Part shown: positions 18,284 through 27,277 of the stretch, in pieces
How positions within the stretch are numbered: the stretch's first letter is position 1
Layout: each line of letters begins with the position of its first letter
Source of the DNA: Ornithinibacter aureus
Lineage (GTDB): Bacteria; Actinomycetota; Actinomycetes; Actinomycetales; Dermatophilaceae
NCBI RefSeq assembly: GCF_009858245.1
Contig: NZ_VMSB01000001.1
Span: 2,485,623 to 2,549,622 of the forward strand
Direction: 5' to 3'
Length of the DNA: 64,000 bases
Translations under genes and position numbers: made by a program
The notes under the pieces: generated by a model
Databases searched by the model: none
What the model saw: the letters and a program-made list of their open reading frames with translations, nothing else
Told to the model about the DNA's origin: nothing

Positions 18284-19993
18284 GTGATCCCCGCGATCGT
18301 CGACAAGGCCGCCCGTCGCGTGGGCCGCAGCCCGTTCCTGCCGGCCATCGGGGACGCCGATCGCGTCTTCGAGCGGGTGCTCTCAGGAGTCGGGCTCATG
18401 GTCGTGCCGTGGGCGTTCGCGGCATCCCTCGTGCCGTCACTGCTGCCGCGCGCGCCGTGGCTCCAGGGCGTGGCGTCGGGTGTCACCGTGGCCGTGGGGT
18501 ACGGGCTGGGTGCGGCGACCCACGCCCTCTGGCGCTACCTGCAGATCCCCGGCCTCAGGGGCCGAGCACGATCCGTCGCGCTGGGGCTGGTCATCGGTAT
18601 CGGCCTGGTCCTCGTGCTGGTGAGCGGCTGGAAGTTCGTCGGGTGGCAGAACGACATCCGCAGGATCATGGGGATGGAGTCGACGTCACCGACGATCTGG
18701 CCCGTCGTCATCGTGGTGACGCTCCTGGTGTTCACGCTGCTCGTCCTGCTCGCCCGCAGCCTGATCGTGCTGTCCCGCACGGTGGCCTCGTGGCTGGGGC
18801 GCCGGCTGTCGCGCCGGCTGTCCATCGTGCTCGGCGTGGCGGCGGTGCTCTTCCTGCTCTGGGGGCTGTGGACCGGAGTCATCGTCAACGGCTTCTTCGC
18901 CGGTGCCAACGCCTTCTTCGCACCCCAGGACACCACCGGCACCAACAGCTCGAACCGCCCGACGGCGCCTGAGCGATCCGGCTCGCCGGAGTCGATGTCA
19001 CCGTGGGAGGACCTCGGCCAGTACGGCCGCTTCTTCGTGCGCGGCGGCCCCGACGTCGCCGAGCTCGAAGCCGTCAACGGTCCCGGCGCGAAGGAACCCA
19101 TCCGGGTGTTCGCCGGCCTCCAGAGTGCCGACACGGTCCAGGGTCGCGCAGACCTCGTGCTCGAGGAGCTCAAGCGCACCGGGGCCTTCGACCGCGAGAT
19201 CCTCGTCATCGCCACGACCACCGGGATGGGCTACCTCGACCACCGCGGAACCGACCCGCTCGAGTACCTGTGGAACGGCGACACCGCCATCGCCGGGGTG
19301 CAGTACTCCTACCTGCCGAGCTGGATCTCGATTCTCGCCGACCAGGATGCCGTCGCGACCACCTCGCGGGTCGTCTTCGAGACCGTGCACCAGCACTGGT
19401 CGACGCTGCCGTCCAACGACCGCCCCGACCTCTACCTCTACGGCCTGTCGCTCGGGTCGCTCGGGGTCGAGAGCGTGCTGACGTCGATCAGCATCGTCAA
19501 CGCGCCCGTGAACGGCGCCCTCATGGTCGGTCCGCCGTTCGTCAACCCGCTGCACGCCCGACTGGAGGCCGAGCGCGACCCCGGCTCCCCGGCATCCCTG
19601 CCGATCTCCGAGGAGGGCCGCACCGTGCGCTTCGGCAATGCCGAGGGCGGGCTGGAGCGTGGCGGGGCGCGGTGGGGCCCCACCCGGGTCGTCTACCTCC
19701 AGTACGCGTCCGACCCCACGGTGTTCTACTCGCCGAACCTCACGTTCCGCGAACCCGACTGGCTCAAGGAGGGCCAGCGCGGGCCGGACGTCGCGCCCAC
19801 CATGGAGTGGTTCCCGCTCGTCACGATGTGGCAGGTGCTGCTCGACATGCCGGCGGGCACGGAGGTGCCGGCCGGGTTCGGTCACATGTACTCCGCGCAG
19901 GACAACCTCGACTCGTGGGCGGCGCTGACCCAGCCCCCCGGCTGGGGACCGGACGTGCGCGACCGGCTCTCGAGAGTTCTCCCGACCGATTGA
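18284..19993 (+). CDS. Membrane alpha/beta-hydrolase (Abhydrolase_9 family)
   Basis: The protein has 569 residues. Five or so N-terminal membrane helices (about residues 30-215) match the Abhydrolase_9 N-terminal domain (PF15420), and the rest is an extracytoplasmic hydrolase domain (PF10081). The nucleophile elbow is YGLSLGSLG, with Ser at about residue 388. Family members are actinobacterial; an acyl or lipid ester substrate is likely but unproven. GTG 18284 is chosen over upstream in-frame starts because TACGCT ends 6 nt before it. The APC permease remnant follows after 21 bp with its own AAGGGAG. Confidence 0.88.
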   Translation: MIPAIVDKAARRVGRSPFLPAIGDADRVFERVLSGVGLMVVPWAFAASLVPSLLPRAPWLQGVASGVTVAVGYGLGAATHALWRYLQIPGLRGRARSVALGLVIGIGLVLVLVSGWKFVGWQNDIRRIMGMESTSPTIWPVVIVVTLLVFTLLVLLARSLIVLSRTVASWLGRRLSRRLSIVLGVAAVLFLLWGLWTGVIVNGFFAGANAFFAPQDTTGTNSSNRPTAPERSGSPESMSPWEDLGQYGRFFVRGGPDVAELEAVNGPGAKEPIRVFAGLQSADTVQGRADLVLEELKRTGAFDREILVIATTTGMGYLDHRGTDPLEYLWNGDTAIAGVQYSYLPSWISILADQDAVATTSRVVFETVHQHWSTLPSNDRPDLYLYGLSLGSLGVESVLTSISIVNAPVNGALMVGPPFVNPLHARLEAERDPGSPASLPISEEGRTVRFGNAEGGLERGGARWGPTRVVYLQYASDPTVFYSPNLTFREPDWLKEGQRGPDVAPTMEWFPLVTMWQVLLDMPAGTEVPAGFGHMYSAQDNLDSWAALTQPPGWGPDVRDRLSRVLPTD

Positions 19994-20014
19994 CAGGGGT
20001 GAAGGGAGCACGCC

Positions 20015-20634
20015 ATGTCCGCCCCCACGCAGGTGCCCGACGCCGACCCCGGACTCAAGGCCGGCTCGATCGGGTTCCTCGACGCCATGGTCATCGGCCT
20101 GGCTGCGACGTCCCCGGCCTACTCGCTCGCGGCCGTCATCGGCGCGATCGCGGCCCTCCGGATGCCGCTCGCCATTGGCCTGATCGTCCTCATGACGTGG
20201 CTGTGCATCCTCGGCACCGACATCTCGGCGAGGCTCCAGAACATCCTCATCCTGGCGCAGGTGGCGTGTGGTCGACGGTGGTCCTGCTCCTCACCTACAT
20301 CTCCGTCGCCTTCGCGGTGGTGTCGTACGCCGGCACCCAGTGGCTCACCGACAACGCCGACTCCGAGGAGCTCCTCTTCGCCGACCTCGCCACCGAGGTG
20401 CTCGGCGGCTGGGACTGGGTGCTGCTGCTGTCGGTCGCGACCTCAGCCATCGCCTCCACGCAGACCACGATCATCCCGGCATCCCGAACGGCCCTGTCGA
20501 TGGCTCGGCGCCACGCCCTGCCCCAACGCCTGGCCCACATCGACCCCCGGCACCGCTCCCACAAGCTGCTCCACCTGAGCGACTGGCCGGTCCTGTGCGT
20601 GCCGGCTCCCTCGTCTGCGAGTGAGCCCGGCTAA
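20015..20634 (+). pseudogene. APC-family amino-acid permease, internally deleted and frameshifted
   Basis: The first 50 residues are a normal APC permease start (GLKAGSIGFLDAMVIGLAATSPAYS). The frame then jumps to TWLCILGTDISARLQNILIL, which in intact permeases lies several helices further on. Near 20265 the frame shifts again, to VWSTVVLLLTYISVAFAVVS. The sequence continues to IDPRHRSHK and then a short unrelated tail, so several C-terminal helices are also missing. Transport is not possible as read. It sits 21 bp after the Abhydrolase_9 gene and was probably co-transcribed. Confidence 0.75.
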
Positions 20635-20671
20635 GGTGGGCTGACCACCCGCACGAACCAGGAGAAGCACC

Positions 20672-21631
20672 ATGTCGGCACCAGCGGGTTGGCACCTCCA
20701 GCCGGACGGACAGGAACGATTCTGGGACGGCACCCAGTGGACCGACCAGTTCCGCTCACCGGCCCCGATCGACCCGACCGCGCCCCCACCCGCGCCGTCG
20801 TGGGCGAGCTCGTCGGACGCCGTGGGTGACGCCCTCTCCGACAGCGACAGCGTCTCGGACAGCGACCACACGCAGGTCTTCGACGTGGCGGGCACGCAGG
20901 CGCTCCCGCGTCAGGATGCCGCGGCACCGGGTGCGTACCCGCCCGCCGGTCAGGCGTCGGTCGGGTACCCGCAGCAGGGCTACCCGCAGCAGGGCTACCC
21001 CCAGCAGGGGTACGCGCCGGGCCAGCCCCAGACCGGGTACGGCGCACCGGGTTCCGCCGGCTACCCGCCGCCGGTCAAGAGCGGCAGCAGCGGCCTGGCC
21101 AAGGGCTGCCTCATAGCCGGCGTCGTCCTTCTCGGCCTGATCGCCATCGTCATCGCAGCCATCGCGTTCTTCGCCCCCCGCGTGGCCGACAGCGTCAACG
21201 AGACCTTCCCGTCCGGTTTTCCCACGAGCCTGCCGAGCGGGTTCCCGACGGATCTCCCGACGGATCTCCCGAGTGGCCTGCCGACCGACCTGCCGAGCGG
21301 GTTGCCGACGGACATCGAGCAGAACATCGAGCTCACCGTTGGTGACGGCTTCGAGCTGCCGCGCGCCACGATCGACGGCGGGTGGACGCTGGTGCCGCAG
21401 GGCTCCGGCATCCCCATCGTCAACATCACCGGCATGAAGGCCACCCTCGGCGACGCAAACGGCTTCCCCGTGCTGTTCACGATGCGCTTCCCCGCTGCGG
21501 GCGGTGAAACGGTCGAGACGGTCTGCACCACCCCGGGCGGTGAGCCGGGTGCCGTCGTGGACGTCTCGTGCGTCCCGCTCTTCGGTGACGTGGCCGAGGC
21601 CAGGACGGTGACGGTCACCGCCTCGCTCTGA
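20672..21631 (+). CDS. DUF2510 membrane protein with PQQGY and PTDLPSG repeats
   Basis: The protein has 319 residues. The N-terminal DUF2510 motif (AGWHLQPDGQERFWDGTQWT, residues 5-24) is followed by an acidic region, three GYPQQ repeats (about 100-115), one membrane helix (about 143-168), a spacer of repeated P-S-G-L/F-P-T-D-L units (about 178-213), and an extracellular domain of about 100 residues with three Cys. DUF2510 faces the cytoplasm in such proteins and its role is unknown. AGGAG lies 7-8 nt before ATG 20672. The repeats are also direct repeats at DNA level. Confidence 0.82.
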   Translation: MSAPAGWHLQPDGQERFWDGTQWTDQFRSPAPIDPTAPPPAPSWASSSDAVGDALSDSDSVSDSDHTQVFDVAGTQALPRQDAAAPGAYPPAGQASVGYPQQGYPQQGYPQQGYAPGQPQTGYGAPGSAGYPPPVKSGSSGLAKGCLIAGVVLLGLIAIVIAAIAFFAPRVADSVNETFPSGFPTSLPSGFPTDLPTDLPSGLPTDLPSGLPTDIEQNIELTVGDGFELPRATIDGGWTLVPQGSGIPIVNITGMKATLGDANGFPVLFTMRFPAAGGETVETVCTTPGGEPGAVVDVSCVPLFGDVAEARTVTVTASL

Positions 21632-21651
21632 GCGGCCCGCGGACTTCACCT

Positions 21652-21702
21652 GGCAAACCCGAGGTTCGCAAGGGATGCCAACATGCGAACCTCGGGTTTG
21701 CC
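21652..21702. terminator. Hairpin between convergent genes
   Basis: A perfect 19-bp stem (GGCAAACCCGAGGTTCGCA at 21652-21670, complement at 21684-21702) with a 13-base loop lies between the DUF2510 gene and the convergent serine hydrolase gene. The loop holds GGATGCC. Confidence 0.8.
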
Positions 21703-21724
21703 TCATGGGGAGGGAAAGCTGGGG

Positions 21725-23080
21725 TCAGCCCTCGGCAGGCTTCATGGCGACGAGCTCGGCGACGAGCTCGTCGGTGCGCAGCTGGTCGGCCTCGAGCTCG
21801 GGGGTGAACCCGAGACGCACGACGACGAGATCGGCCGACGGAACGACGTACAGCTTCTGGCCGTCGTGGCCGCTCGCCCAGTAGGTGTCCTCGGGCAGCT
21901 GGGGGTCGACGAGAGTGCCGTTGGCCTTCTTGTTGGCCCACCACCCGGCGGCGTAGCCCTGCTCCTCGGTCTGACGCACCTCGGTGACCGTGGTGGAGGC
22001 CTTCATCCAGCCCTCGGGAAGCAGCCGCTCACCGGCCCACACGCCGTCCTGCAGGGCGAACTGCCCGATGGCGGCCCAGTCGCGCGGCGTGGCCCACAGG
22101 TACGAGCTGCACACCGGGGTCCCGGTCATGTCGACCTCGAGCGTCGCGGAGGTGAGGCCCAGCGGAGCGAAGAGCTGCTGGCGTGGCAGGTCGGCGTCCG
22201 GGGCGTCGGCCAGGTCGGTGAGCACGGAGCACAGGATGTTCGTGCCGCCGCTGCTGTACTGCTGGTAGGTGCCGGGCTGGTGGGCCAGCGGCTGGCTCGC
22301 AGCAAAACGGGCCATGTCGGGCTCGGAGTAGAGCATCTGGGTGATCGGGGTGCCGAGCGAGTAGGTCTCGTCCCAGGACAGCCCGCTCGTTGCCCGCATC
22401 AGCTGGTCGACGGTGATGCCCTTGCGCTCGTCGGTCCACTCGGGCAGCAACGAGTCGTCGGTGATCGCGATCCGTCCCTGGTGCACCATCCGCCCCACGA
22501 GCATGTTCGCGACGCTCTTGGTCATCGACCAGCCGAGTTGCGGGGTCTCACGGGTGAAGCCCTCGGCGTACCGCTCTCCGACGAGCTGCCCACCCTTGAG
22601 CACGATGATGCCGCGGGTTCCGAGCTCGGCGGCCCGCACGGTGCCGAGCTCGTCACCGAAGGCTCGAGCGATGGCGGCGTCGACCGCAGCGTTGGGTTCC
22701 GGGGACTCCGCCGTGGAGAGGGGGTTGGTGTCGGAGAGGACCTTCGTGGGCTCTCCGAGGTCCTCGGGCCGGTCGGCCCCCACCGTGCAGCCGTAGCCCC
22801 GGGTGTACCAGGCCTTCTGCGTGGACAGCGTGAACAGGATCTGCGACGTGCTCGAGCGGCCTGCCTCGTTGACGTACCCGGTGAGGAAGGGCACCAGGGG
22901 GTTGTCGGGCAGGTCGGTCTCGGGGTCGTCACGGCCGGCGACGAGTGTCACGGCGCAGGAGTTGTGCGCCGCGTACCCCGTTCCCGTCTCGAGCAGGGGG
23001 CGGGCGTAGAAGTACCCGCCCACGGCAGCGGCGATGACGAGGACGAGGAGAGCCGCGACGATGCGGAGGGCCAGGCGCAT
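21725..23080 (-). CDS. Serine hydrolase of the beta-lactamase/penicillin-binding fold
   Basis: The protein has 451 residues. One N-terminal membrane helix or uncleaved signal (residues 5-27) is followed by a region of about 120 residues, then a class C beta-lactamase-like domain. The SxxK motif is SMTK (Ser185-Lys188), Tyr-Ser-Ser (QQYSSGG) fits the YxN position, and SGHDGQ fits the third motif. Relatives include esterases, D-aminopeptidases and 6-aminohexanoate-dimer hydrolases, so lactamase activity should not be assumed. TAGCGT precedes the ATG by 7 nt. Confidence 0.87.
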   Translation of the reverse strand: MRLALRIVAALLVLVIAAAVGGYFYARPLLETGTGYAAHNSCAVTLVAGRDDPETDLPDNPLVPFLTGYVNEAGRSSTSQILFTLSTQKAWYTRGYGCTVGADRPEDLGEPTKVLSDTNPLSTAESPEPNAAVDAAIARAFGDELGTVRAAELGTRGIIVLKGGQLVGERYAEGFTRETPQLGWSMTKSVANMLVGRMVHQGRIAITDDSLLPEWTDERKGITVDQLMRATSGLSWDETYSLGTPITQMLYSEPDMARFAASQPLAHQPGTYQQYSSGGTNILCSVLTDLADAPDADLPRQQLFAPLGLTSATLEVDMTGTPVCSSYLWATPRDWAAIGQFALQDGVWAGERLLPEGWMKASTTVTEVRQTEEQGYAAGWWANKKANGTLVDPQLPEDTYWASGHDGQKLYVVPSADLVVVRLGFTPELEADQLRTDELVAELVAMKPAEG

Positions 23081-23131
23081 GCGCCGGACGCTACCGCGTG
23101 ACGGCCCTCGCGCACACGCCGCCTCGGAGCA

Positions 23132-23645
23132 TCAATGGGATGCCGGGTTGTCGACGAGCACCAGGGTGGCGAAGCCCAGGACACCCCGGTACCCCGTCAG
23201 CCACGCCTCGCGGTGCGCCCGGGAGGCCTGTCGGGCCTGGTCCCGGGTCGGCCGGGTCACGCCCGGGCTCCAGCGCCCACTGCGCGAGCACGGCATCGAA
23301 CAGACCACCTGTCCAGGTCGCGGCATCGGCCTCGACCACGGTGGCGCGAGCGGCTTGCGTCGGGGCGAGGTCGCCGACACCCGACCCCACGTGGAGGTCG
23401 ACGCCGACGGCGGTGACGCCGTCCCGCACGCTCAGCGCCCGGCGGATCCACTCACCCTGACCGCAGCCGAGGTCGAGCAGTCGGCCCTTGGCCGGGAGCA
23501 GCCGATCGAGCAGCCGGGCCACGGACGCGTCCGACAGGGGAGCCATGACGGGGTGGTGGGCGTGGGCGAGGTGGCTGATCCCATGGCGCTGCACGGGCTC
23601 ACTGTCAGGGACCGGGATGCGTGCGTGCAACCGAGATCCGGGCAC
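23132..23645 (-). pseudogene. SAM-dependent methyltransferase, broken
   Basis: The N-terminal half is a class I methyltransferase: HGISHLAHAHHPVMAPLSD, then the SAM-binding GRLLDLGCGQGEW and GVDLHVG. After FDAVLAQWALEPG (about 23270) the frame stops making sense. The expected tail (HREAWLTGYRGVLGFATLVL) continues in another frame to 23132. The conserved middle between these parts is absent. I infer an internal deletion plus a frameshift. The likely native start is a GTG just before QRHGIS. Confidence 0.65.
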
Positions 23646-23722
23646 ATCGCGTTACCGTGAGCACCGAAACGGTCGCGCGCTCACCCGCAGCGCGACCGAC
23701 CCATGACCCGAAGGAAGAACCA

Positions 23723-24664
23723 GTGGCTGGTGGACTCGTCGCCCTCCTCGACGACATCGCGGCGCTCGCGAAGCTGGCGGCCGCCTCGGTCGACGACGTC
23801 GGTGCTGCCGCAGGGCGCGCCAGCGCGAAGGCGGCGGGGGTCGTCATCGACGACACCGCCGTCACCCCGCGTTACGTCGACGGCCTGAAGCCCGAGCGGG
23901 AACTGCCGATCATCCGCAAGATCGCCATGGGCTCCCTGCGCAACAAGCTGCTCATCATCCTCCCGGCGATCCTGCTGCTCAGCCAGTTCCTGCCGTGGTC
24001 CCTCACCCCGATCCTCATGGTCGGCGGCACCTACCTGGCCTACGAGGGGGCCGAGAAGATCTGGGAGTTGGTCGCCGGTCACGAGCACGCGGTCGAGACC
24101 GTCGCGGCCGATGACCCCGACCACGAGAAGACCGTCATCAGCGGGGCGGTGCGCACCGACTTCATCCTGTCCGCCGAGATCATGGTCATCGCCCTCAACG
24201 AGGTGGCCGACGAGGCGTTCGTCTCCCGAGCGGTGATCCTCGCGGTGGTCGCGGTCGGCATCACCGTCCTCGTCTACGGGGTCGTGGGCCTGATCGTGAA
24301 GATGGACGACATCGGGTTGCACCTGGCGCGTCGTGAGTCAGGGGCCTCGCAGCGCGTCGGCCGCGGTCTCGTCGCGTTCATGCCCAAGCTGCTCGCGGGC
24401 CTGTCGACGGTCGGCATCGTCGCCATGCTGTGGGTCGGTGGCCACATCCTGCTCGTCGGGGTGCACGACCTCGGCTGGCACTGGCTCTACGACCTCGTCC
24501 ACCACGCCGAGGAGGCCGTGGGTGGTGGCTTCCCGGGCTGGCTGGTCAACACGCTGGCCTCGGCGGCCATCGGTCTCGTCGTCGGAGCGCTCGTCGTCCT
24601 GATCGTGACCCAGGTCAAGAAGATGCGCTCAAGCGAGGGCGACCACGCGGCATCCGCTCACTGA
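23723..24664 (+). CDS. DUF808 (YedI-like) membrane protein
   Basis: The protein has 313 residues. GGLVALLDDIAALAKLAAASVDDVG is the hallmark start of DUF808 (PF05661), and five to six membrane segments follow (about residues 70, 165, 200, 240 and 285). Function is unknown. GTG 23723 is supported by AAGGAAG seven bases upstream and by homology. Its last seven bases overlap the convergent TVP38 gene. Confidence 0.9.
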   Translation: MAGGLVALLDDIAALAKLAAASVDDVGAAAGRASAKAAGVVIDDTAVTPRYVDGLKPERELPIIRKIAMGSLRNKLLIILPAILLLSQFLPWSLTPILMVGGTYLAYEGAEKIWELVAGHEHAVETVAADDPDHEKTVISGAVRTDFILSAEIMVIALNEVADEAFVSRAVILAVVAVGITVLVYGVVGLIVKMDDIGLHLARRESGASQRVGRGLVAFMPKLLAGLSTVGIVAMLWVGGHILLVGVHDLGWHWLYDLVHHAEEAVGGGFPGWLVNTLASAAIGLVVGALVVLIVTQVKKMRSSEGDHAASAH

Positions 24665-25314
24665 ACGCCGCGCTGCTGGTGCCGGGCGGCCCGCCACCCC
24701 AGGAGGAGTGAGCCCGCGAAGAGCACCACGGCCACGATCCCGGCGATCACGAAGGTCGTTGCGTCGCGGCCCGCCGAGGCGCCGAGGGCGGCATACCCGA
24801 CGGTGCCCGGGACTATGCCGATGGCCGTCCCCAGCACGAAGTCCCGGGTGCTCACGGCGGTGACACCCGCGCCGTAGTTGACCACGGTGAAGGGGATGAC
24901 CGGGGTGACGCGGGCGATGATGACCGCGAGCAGGCCCTGCTGGCGCATGATCTCCTCGACCCGGTCGATGCGGGGGCCGGTCATGGACGCCACGGCCGCA
25001 CGCCCCAGCCGGCGGGCGATCGCAAAGGTGACGACGGCACTGACCATGGCGCCGACCCAGGACAGGGCGATGCCGCCGGCGAGGCCGAACAGGGCGCCGG
25101 CCACCCCTGCCAGGAGGTTCTTCGAGACGGGCACGAGGGTGAGCAGCACGTGCAGCGCGACGTAGGCCACGGGCCCCCACGCGCCCGTGGACTCGACGGT
25201 GGACTGGACCGTGTCGAGGTCGCCGCCGATGACGACCCAGACGAGAGCGCTGGCGATGGCGACGCTGAGGACGAGACCGAGCAGGCGCAGCCTGGCCGCC
25301 CGCGTGCTCATCAC
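24658..25314 (-). CDS. TVP38/TMEM64-family membrane protein
   Basis: The protein has 218 residues and about six membrane segments. The SNARE-associated/VTT core is visible in LAGVAGALFGLAGGIALSWVG, the ARRLGR loop, and ARVTPVIPFTVVNYGAG. DedA/VTT proteins are linked to lipid scrambling or transport and membrane homeostasis; no specific substrate can be read. The start is GTG 25314 or ATG 25311; TAGGCT lies 6 nt before the GTG. It converges on DUF808 with a 7-bp overlap. Confidence 0.88.
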   Translation of the reverse strand: MMSTRAARLRLLGLVLSVAIASALVWVVIGGDLDTVQSTVESTGAWGPVAYVALHVLLTLVPVSKNLLAGVAGALFGLAGGIALSWVGAMVSAVVTFAIARRLGRAAVASMTGPRIDRVEEIMRQQGLLAVIIARVTPVIPFTVVNYGAGVTAVSTRDFVLGTAIGIVPGTVGYAALGASAGRDATTFVIAGIVAVVLFAGSLLLGWRAARHQQRGVQ

Positions 25315-25382
25315 CCGGTCAGCCTAGGCGTAGGGGCCGACTGCCCAGAGTGATGAGGGTCAGCGGCGGGTGGGCCTCGGTG

Positions 25383-25547
25383 TCAGGGGCGGCCGAAGGC
25401 GTTGCCTGCGGGCTGGGCAGGAGCGGGCTCCTCGTGGCACGAGCAGCGGGCCTCAGCGGGGACGCTGGCCATGACCATGTCGGCGTGCATGCCGCACCCG
25501 GACCAGGTCGTCTTGCCGCAGGAGTGACAGGTGGCAGGGCTGCACAC
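25383..25547 (-). CDS. Small Cys/His-rich protein, likely metal-binding
   Basis: The protein has 54 residues. It begins with GTG and CSPATCHSCGKTTWSGCG, then MHADMVMASVPAEARCSCHEE and a Pro/Ala tail. Six Cys and three His in the first 40 residues suggest a zinc- or copper-binding knuckle; similar short proteins occur in other actinobacteria without assigned function. GAGG lies eight bases before the GTG. A CsoR-like palindrome at 25597-25612 sits 50 bp upstream. The frame was chosen for its clustered cysteines, not for length. Confidence 0.7.
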   Translation of the reverse strand: MCSPATCHSCGKTTWSGCGMHADMVMASVPAEARCSCHEEPAPAQPAGNAFGRP

Positions 25548-25596
25548 GAAGGACCTCACAAGGGGTAGAGGAGTGGTGTCGAAGATAGCCTAGAAG

Positions 25597-25612
25597 ATAC
25601 CCTAGGGGGTAT
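25597..25612. promoter_or_regulatory. CsoR-like operator palindrome
   Basis: ATACCCTAGGGGGTAT has 6-bp arms ATACCC/GGGTAT around TAGG. G-tract palindromes with ATACCC flanks are the sites recognised by CsoR/RcnR-family copper, nickel or persulfide sensors. It lies upstream of the Cys-rich gene and 3' of the MFS gene. Confidence 0.6.
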
Positions 25613-25638
25613 GTAAGGCCAGAGGGGAAGTGAGGCCC

Positions 25639-27102
25639 TCAGCGATCCGAGCCGATGCGACGGGACCGGACCGCCACCGCTCCCAGCAGCAGCACCACCG
25701 CGGCCACGAGGCCGAAGCCGAGCCCCGGCCGCAGGGGAATGGCGATGCCGACGGCTCCGCCGAGCACCCAGAACCCCTGGAGGATCGTCTCGGACCAGGA
25801 GAACACCCGCGCTCGCACGTCATCGGCGATCTCCCGCTGGATCAGGGCGTCGAGGCAGAGCTTTGCGAGCTGACCGAACAGCCCTGTCGCGAGGCCCAGC
25901 AGCACGAGCGCCCACACCGAGTACAGGATCGAGGTGGCGATGACGGCGCTCAGGGCGAGGAGGGCGATCGCCGTCGCCATCCGCTCGGGTGGTGGTGTCC
26001 GCTTGCGGTTGCCGATGACCGAGCCCAGCGCGTTGCCGGCCCCCGCCGCGCCCGCGACGAGTGCCAGGACGAGCGGCCCGGACCATCCCGGGATCGGGTG
26101 CTCGCGCATGAGGAAGGCGAGGAAGAGGGTGAGGAACCCTGACAGCACACGGGCTCCGCAGGTGACCCACAGCGTGTAGCGCACCAGCGGTGGCAACGCG
26201 CGCAGGCGTCGTGGGCCGCTCTCGAGGGTCGGCAGAGGGGCCCTTGCGACGGGGATGCCGTCGACGTCGACCTCGCCCGTGGTCGAGTCGACCCGCGCGG
26301 GCAACCGGATGGCGAGCACGGTCGCCGCGACGTAGACGGCGAAGGCGAGGCGCAGTGACCAGTCGGGCCCGATGCGCGACAGGGCGCCTGCGAGCCCCCC
26401 GCCCAGCGCCATGCCGACCAGCCCCGCGATGTTGAGGCGGGCATTGGCGGTGACGAGGGTGATGCCGTCGGGCAGCAGCCGCGGGACGGCGGCGGCGCGT
26501 GCCACGGCATACGAACGACTCGCCACGAGGCAGCCCAGGGCCGCCGGGAAGAGCCACGCGCTGTCCTCGACCACGGCCGAGGCCAGCACCCACGCCAGGA
26601 AGGCCCGGGTGGCCAGTGTCGTGCCGAGCGCCCAGCGGCGCCCGTGCCGGAACCTGTCGAGCAGCGGCCCGATGAGGGGGGCCAGCAGCACGAACGGGGC
26701 CATCGTCAGCACGAGGAACAGGGCGACCCGGCTGCGGGCCTCGTCGGTGGGCAACGCGAACACGGTGCCGGCCAGGGAGACGGTGAGCGCGGCATCCGCG
26801 GCGACGTTGACGGCGTGCAGCTCGGTCAGCCGTGCGAGGCCGGTGTCTGCGGCGCCGTCGGCGCTGGCGAAGGTGCGGAAGCGACGGCCAGCGGCTCGGC
26901 CTGTGGTGCCCACGGCGCGGATGCCGGCCCGGCCCCCGCGCCCGACCGTGCGCCCTGCTCCGGTCACGCGCTGTCGCACCCCGGGGGTGCTGCGAGTGCC
27001 CGGTTCGCCGTGGCTGCCGGGCGCTCCGTGGCTGCCGGGCACCCCGTGGCTGCCGGGGGCTCCGGAGGCCGGCGGGGTCGGGGAGGGGTCGTTCGTGGCC
27101 AT
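25639..27102 (-). CDS. MFS transporter with Gly-rich N-terminal extension
   Basis: The protein has about 487 residues. The first 80 are disordered, with three GSHG.PG units (GSHGVPGSHGAPGSHGEPG) and Arg/Gly-rich sequence. About 10-12 membrane helices follow, with an MFS loop DRFRHGRRWALG after the second. It resembles actinobacterial MFS proteins of unknown substrate. ATG 27102 is chosen because GGAGGGTC precedes it; the frame stays open another 63 codons upstream through repeat DNA, which I treat as non-coding. Confidence 0.85.
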   Translation of the reverse strand: MATNDPSPTPPASGAPGSHGVPGSHGAPGSHGEPGTRSTPGVRQRVTGAGRTVGRGGRAGIRAVGTTGRAAGRRFRTFASADGAADTGLARLTELHAVNVAADAALTVSLAGTVFALPTDEARSRVALFLVLTMAPFVLLAPLIGPLLDRFRHGRRWALGTTLATRAFLAWVLASAVVEDSAWLFPAALGCLVASRSYAVARAAAVPRLLPDGITLVTANARLNIAGLVGMALGGGLAGALSRIGPDWSLRLAFAVYVAATVLAIRLPARVDSTTGEVDVDGIPVARAPLPTLESGPRRLRALPPLVRYTLWVTCGARVLSGFLTLFLAFLMREHPIPGWSGPLVLALVAGAAGAGNALGSVIGNRKRTPPPERMATAIALLALSAVIATSILYSVWALVLLGLATGLFGQLAKLCLDALIQREIADDVRARVFSWSETILQGFWVLGGAVGIAIPLRPGLGFGLVAAVVLLLGAVAVRSRRIGSDR

Positions 27103-27124
27103 GACCCTCCGATCCTCTCCCGCG

Positions 27125-27230
27125 GGGCCGTCGTCGATATGGCAGAAACGCGGAAGTTCGGTTGCTGCCCGGCAATTGCCGGCCGCGCGGCGAAGTGCTG
27201 CGTGGCGATCGAACTGCTGCGTCGCCCGAC
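27125..27230. repeat. Intergenic repeat cluster with GAACTGCTGCGT units
   Basis: The gap 27103-27277 holds GAAGTGCTGCGTGGC and GAACTGCTGCGTCG as near-direct repeats, and the short palindrome GGCAATTGCC near 27171-27180. Similar units occur at 53936-54030. Confidence 0.6.
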
Positions 27231-27277
27231 TCGTGCGGCCCCGGAATGGCCACCGGCGGCGAGGCGTTGAGCAGCCC

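Noticed and set aside
25350-25568. Plus-strand frame of 72 codons over the Cys-rich gene
   Set aside because: No family features and Gly/Ala-biased; the minus-strand frame has clustered Cys/His and an operator.
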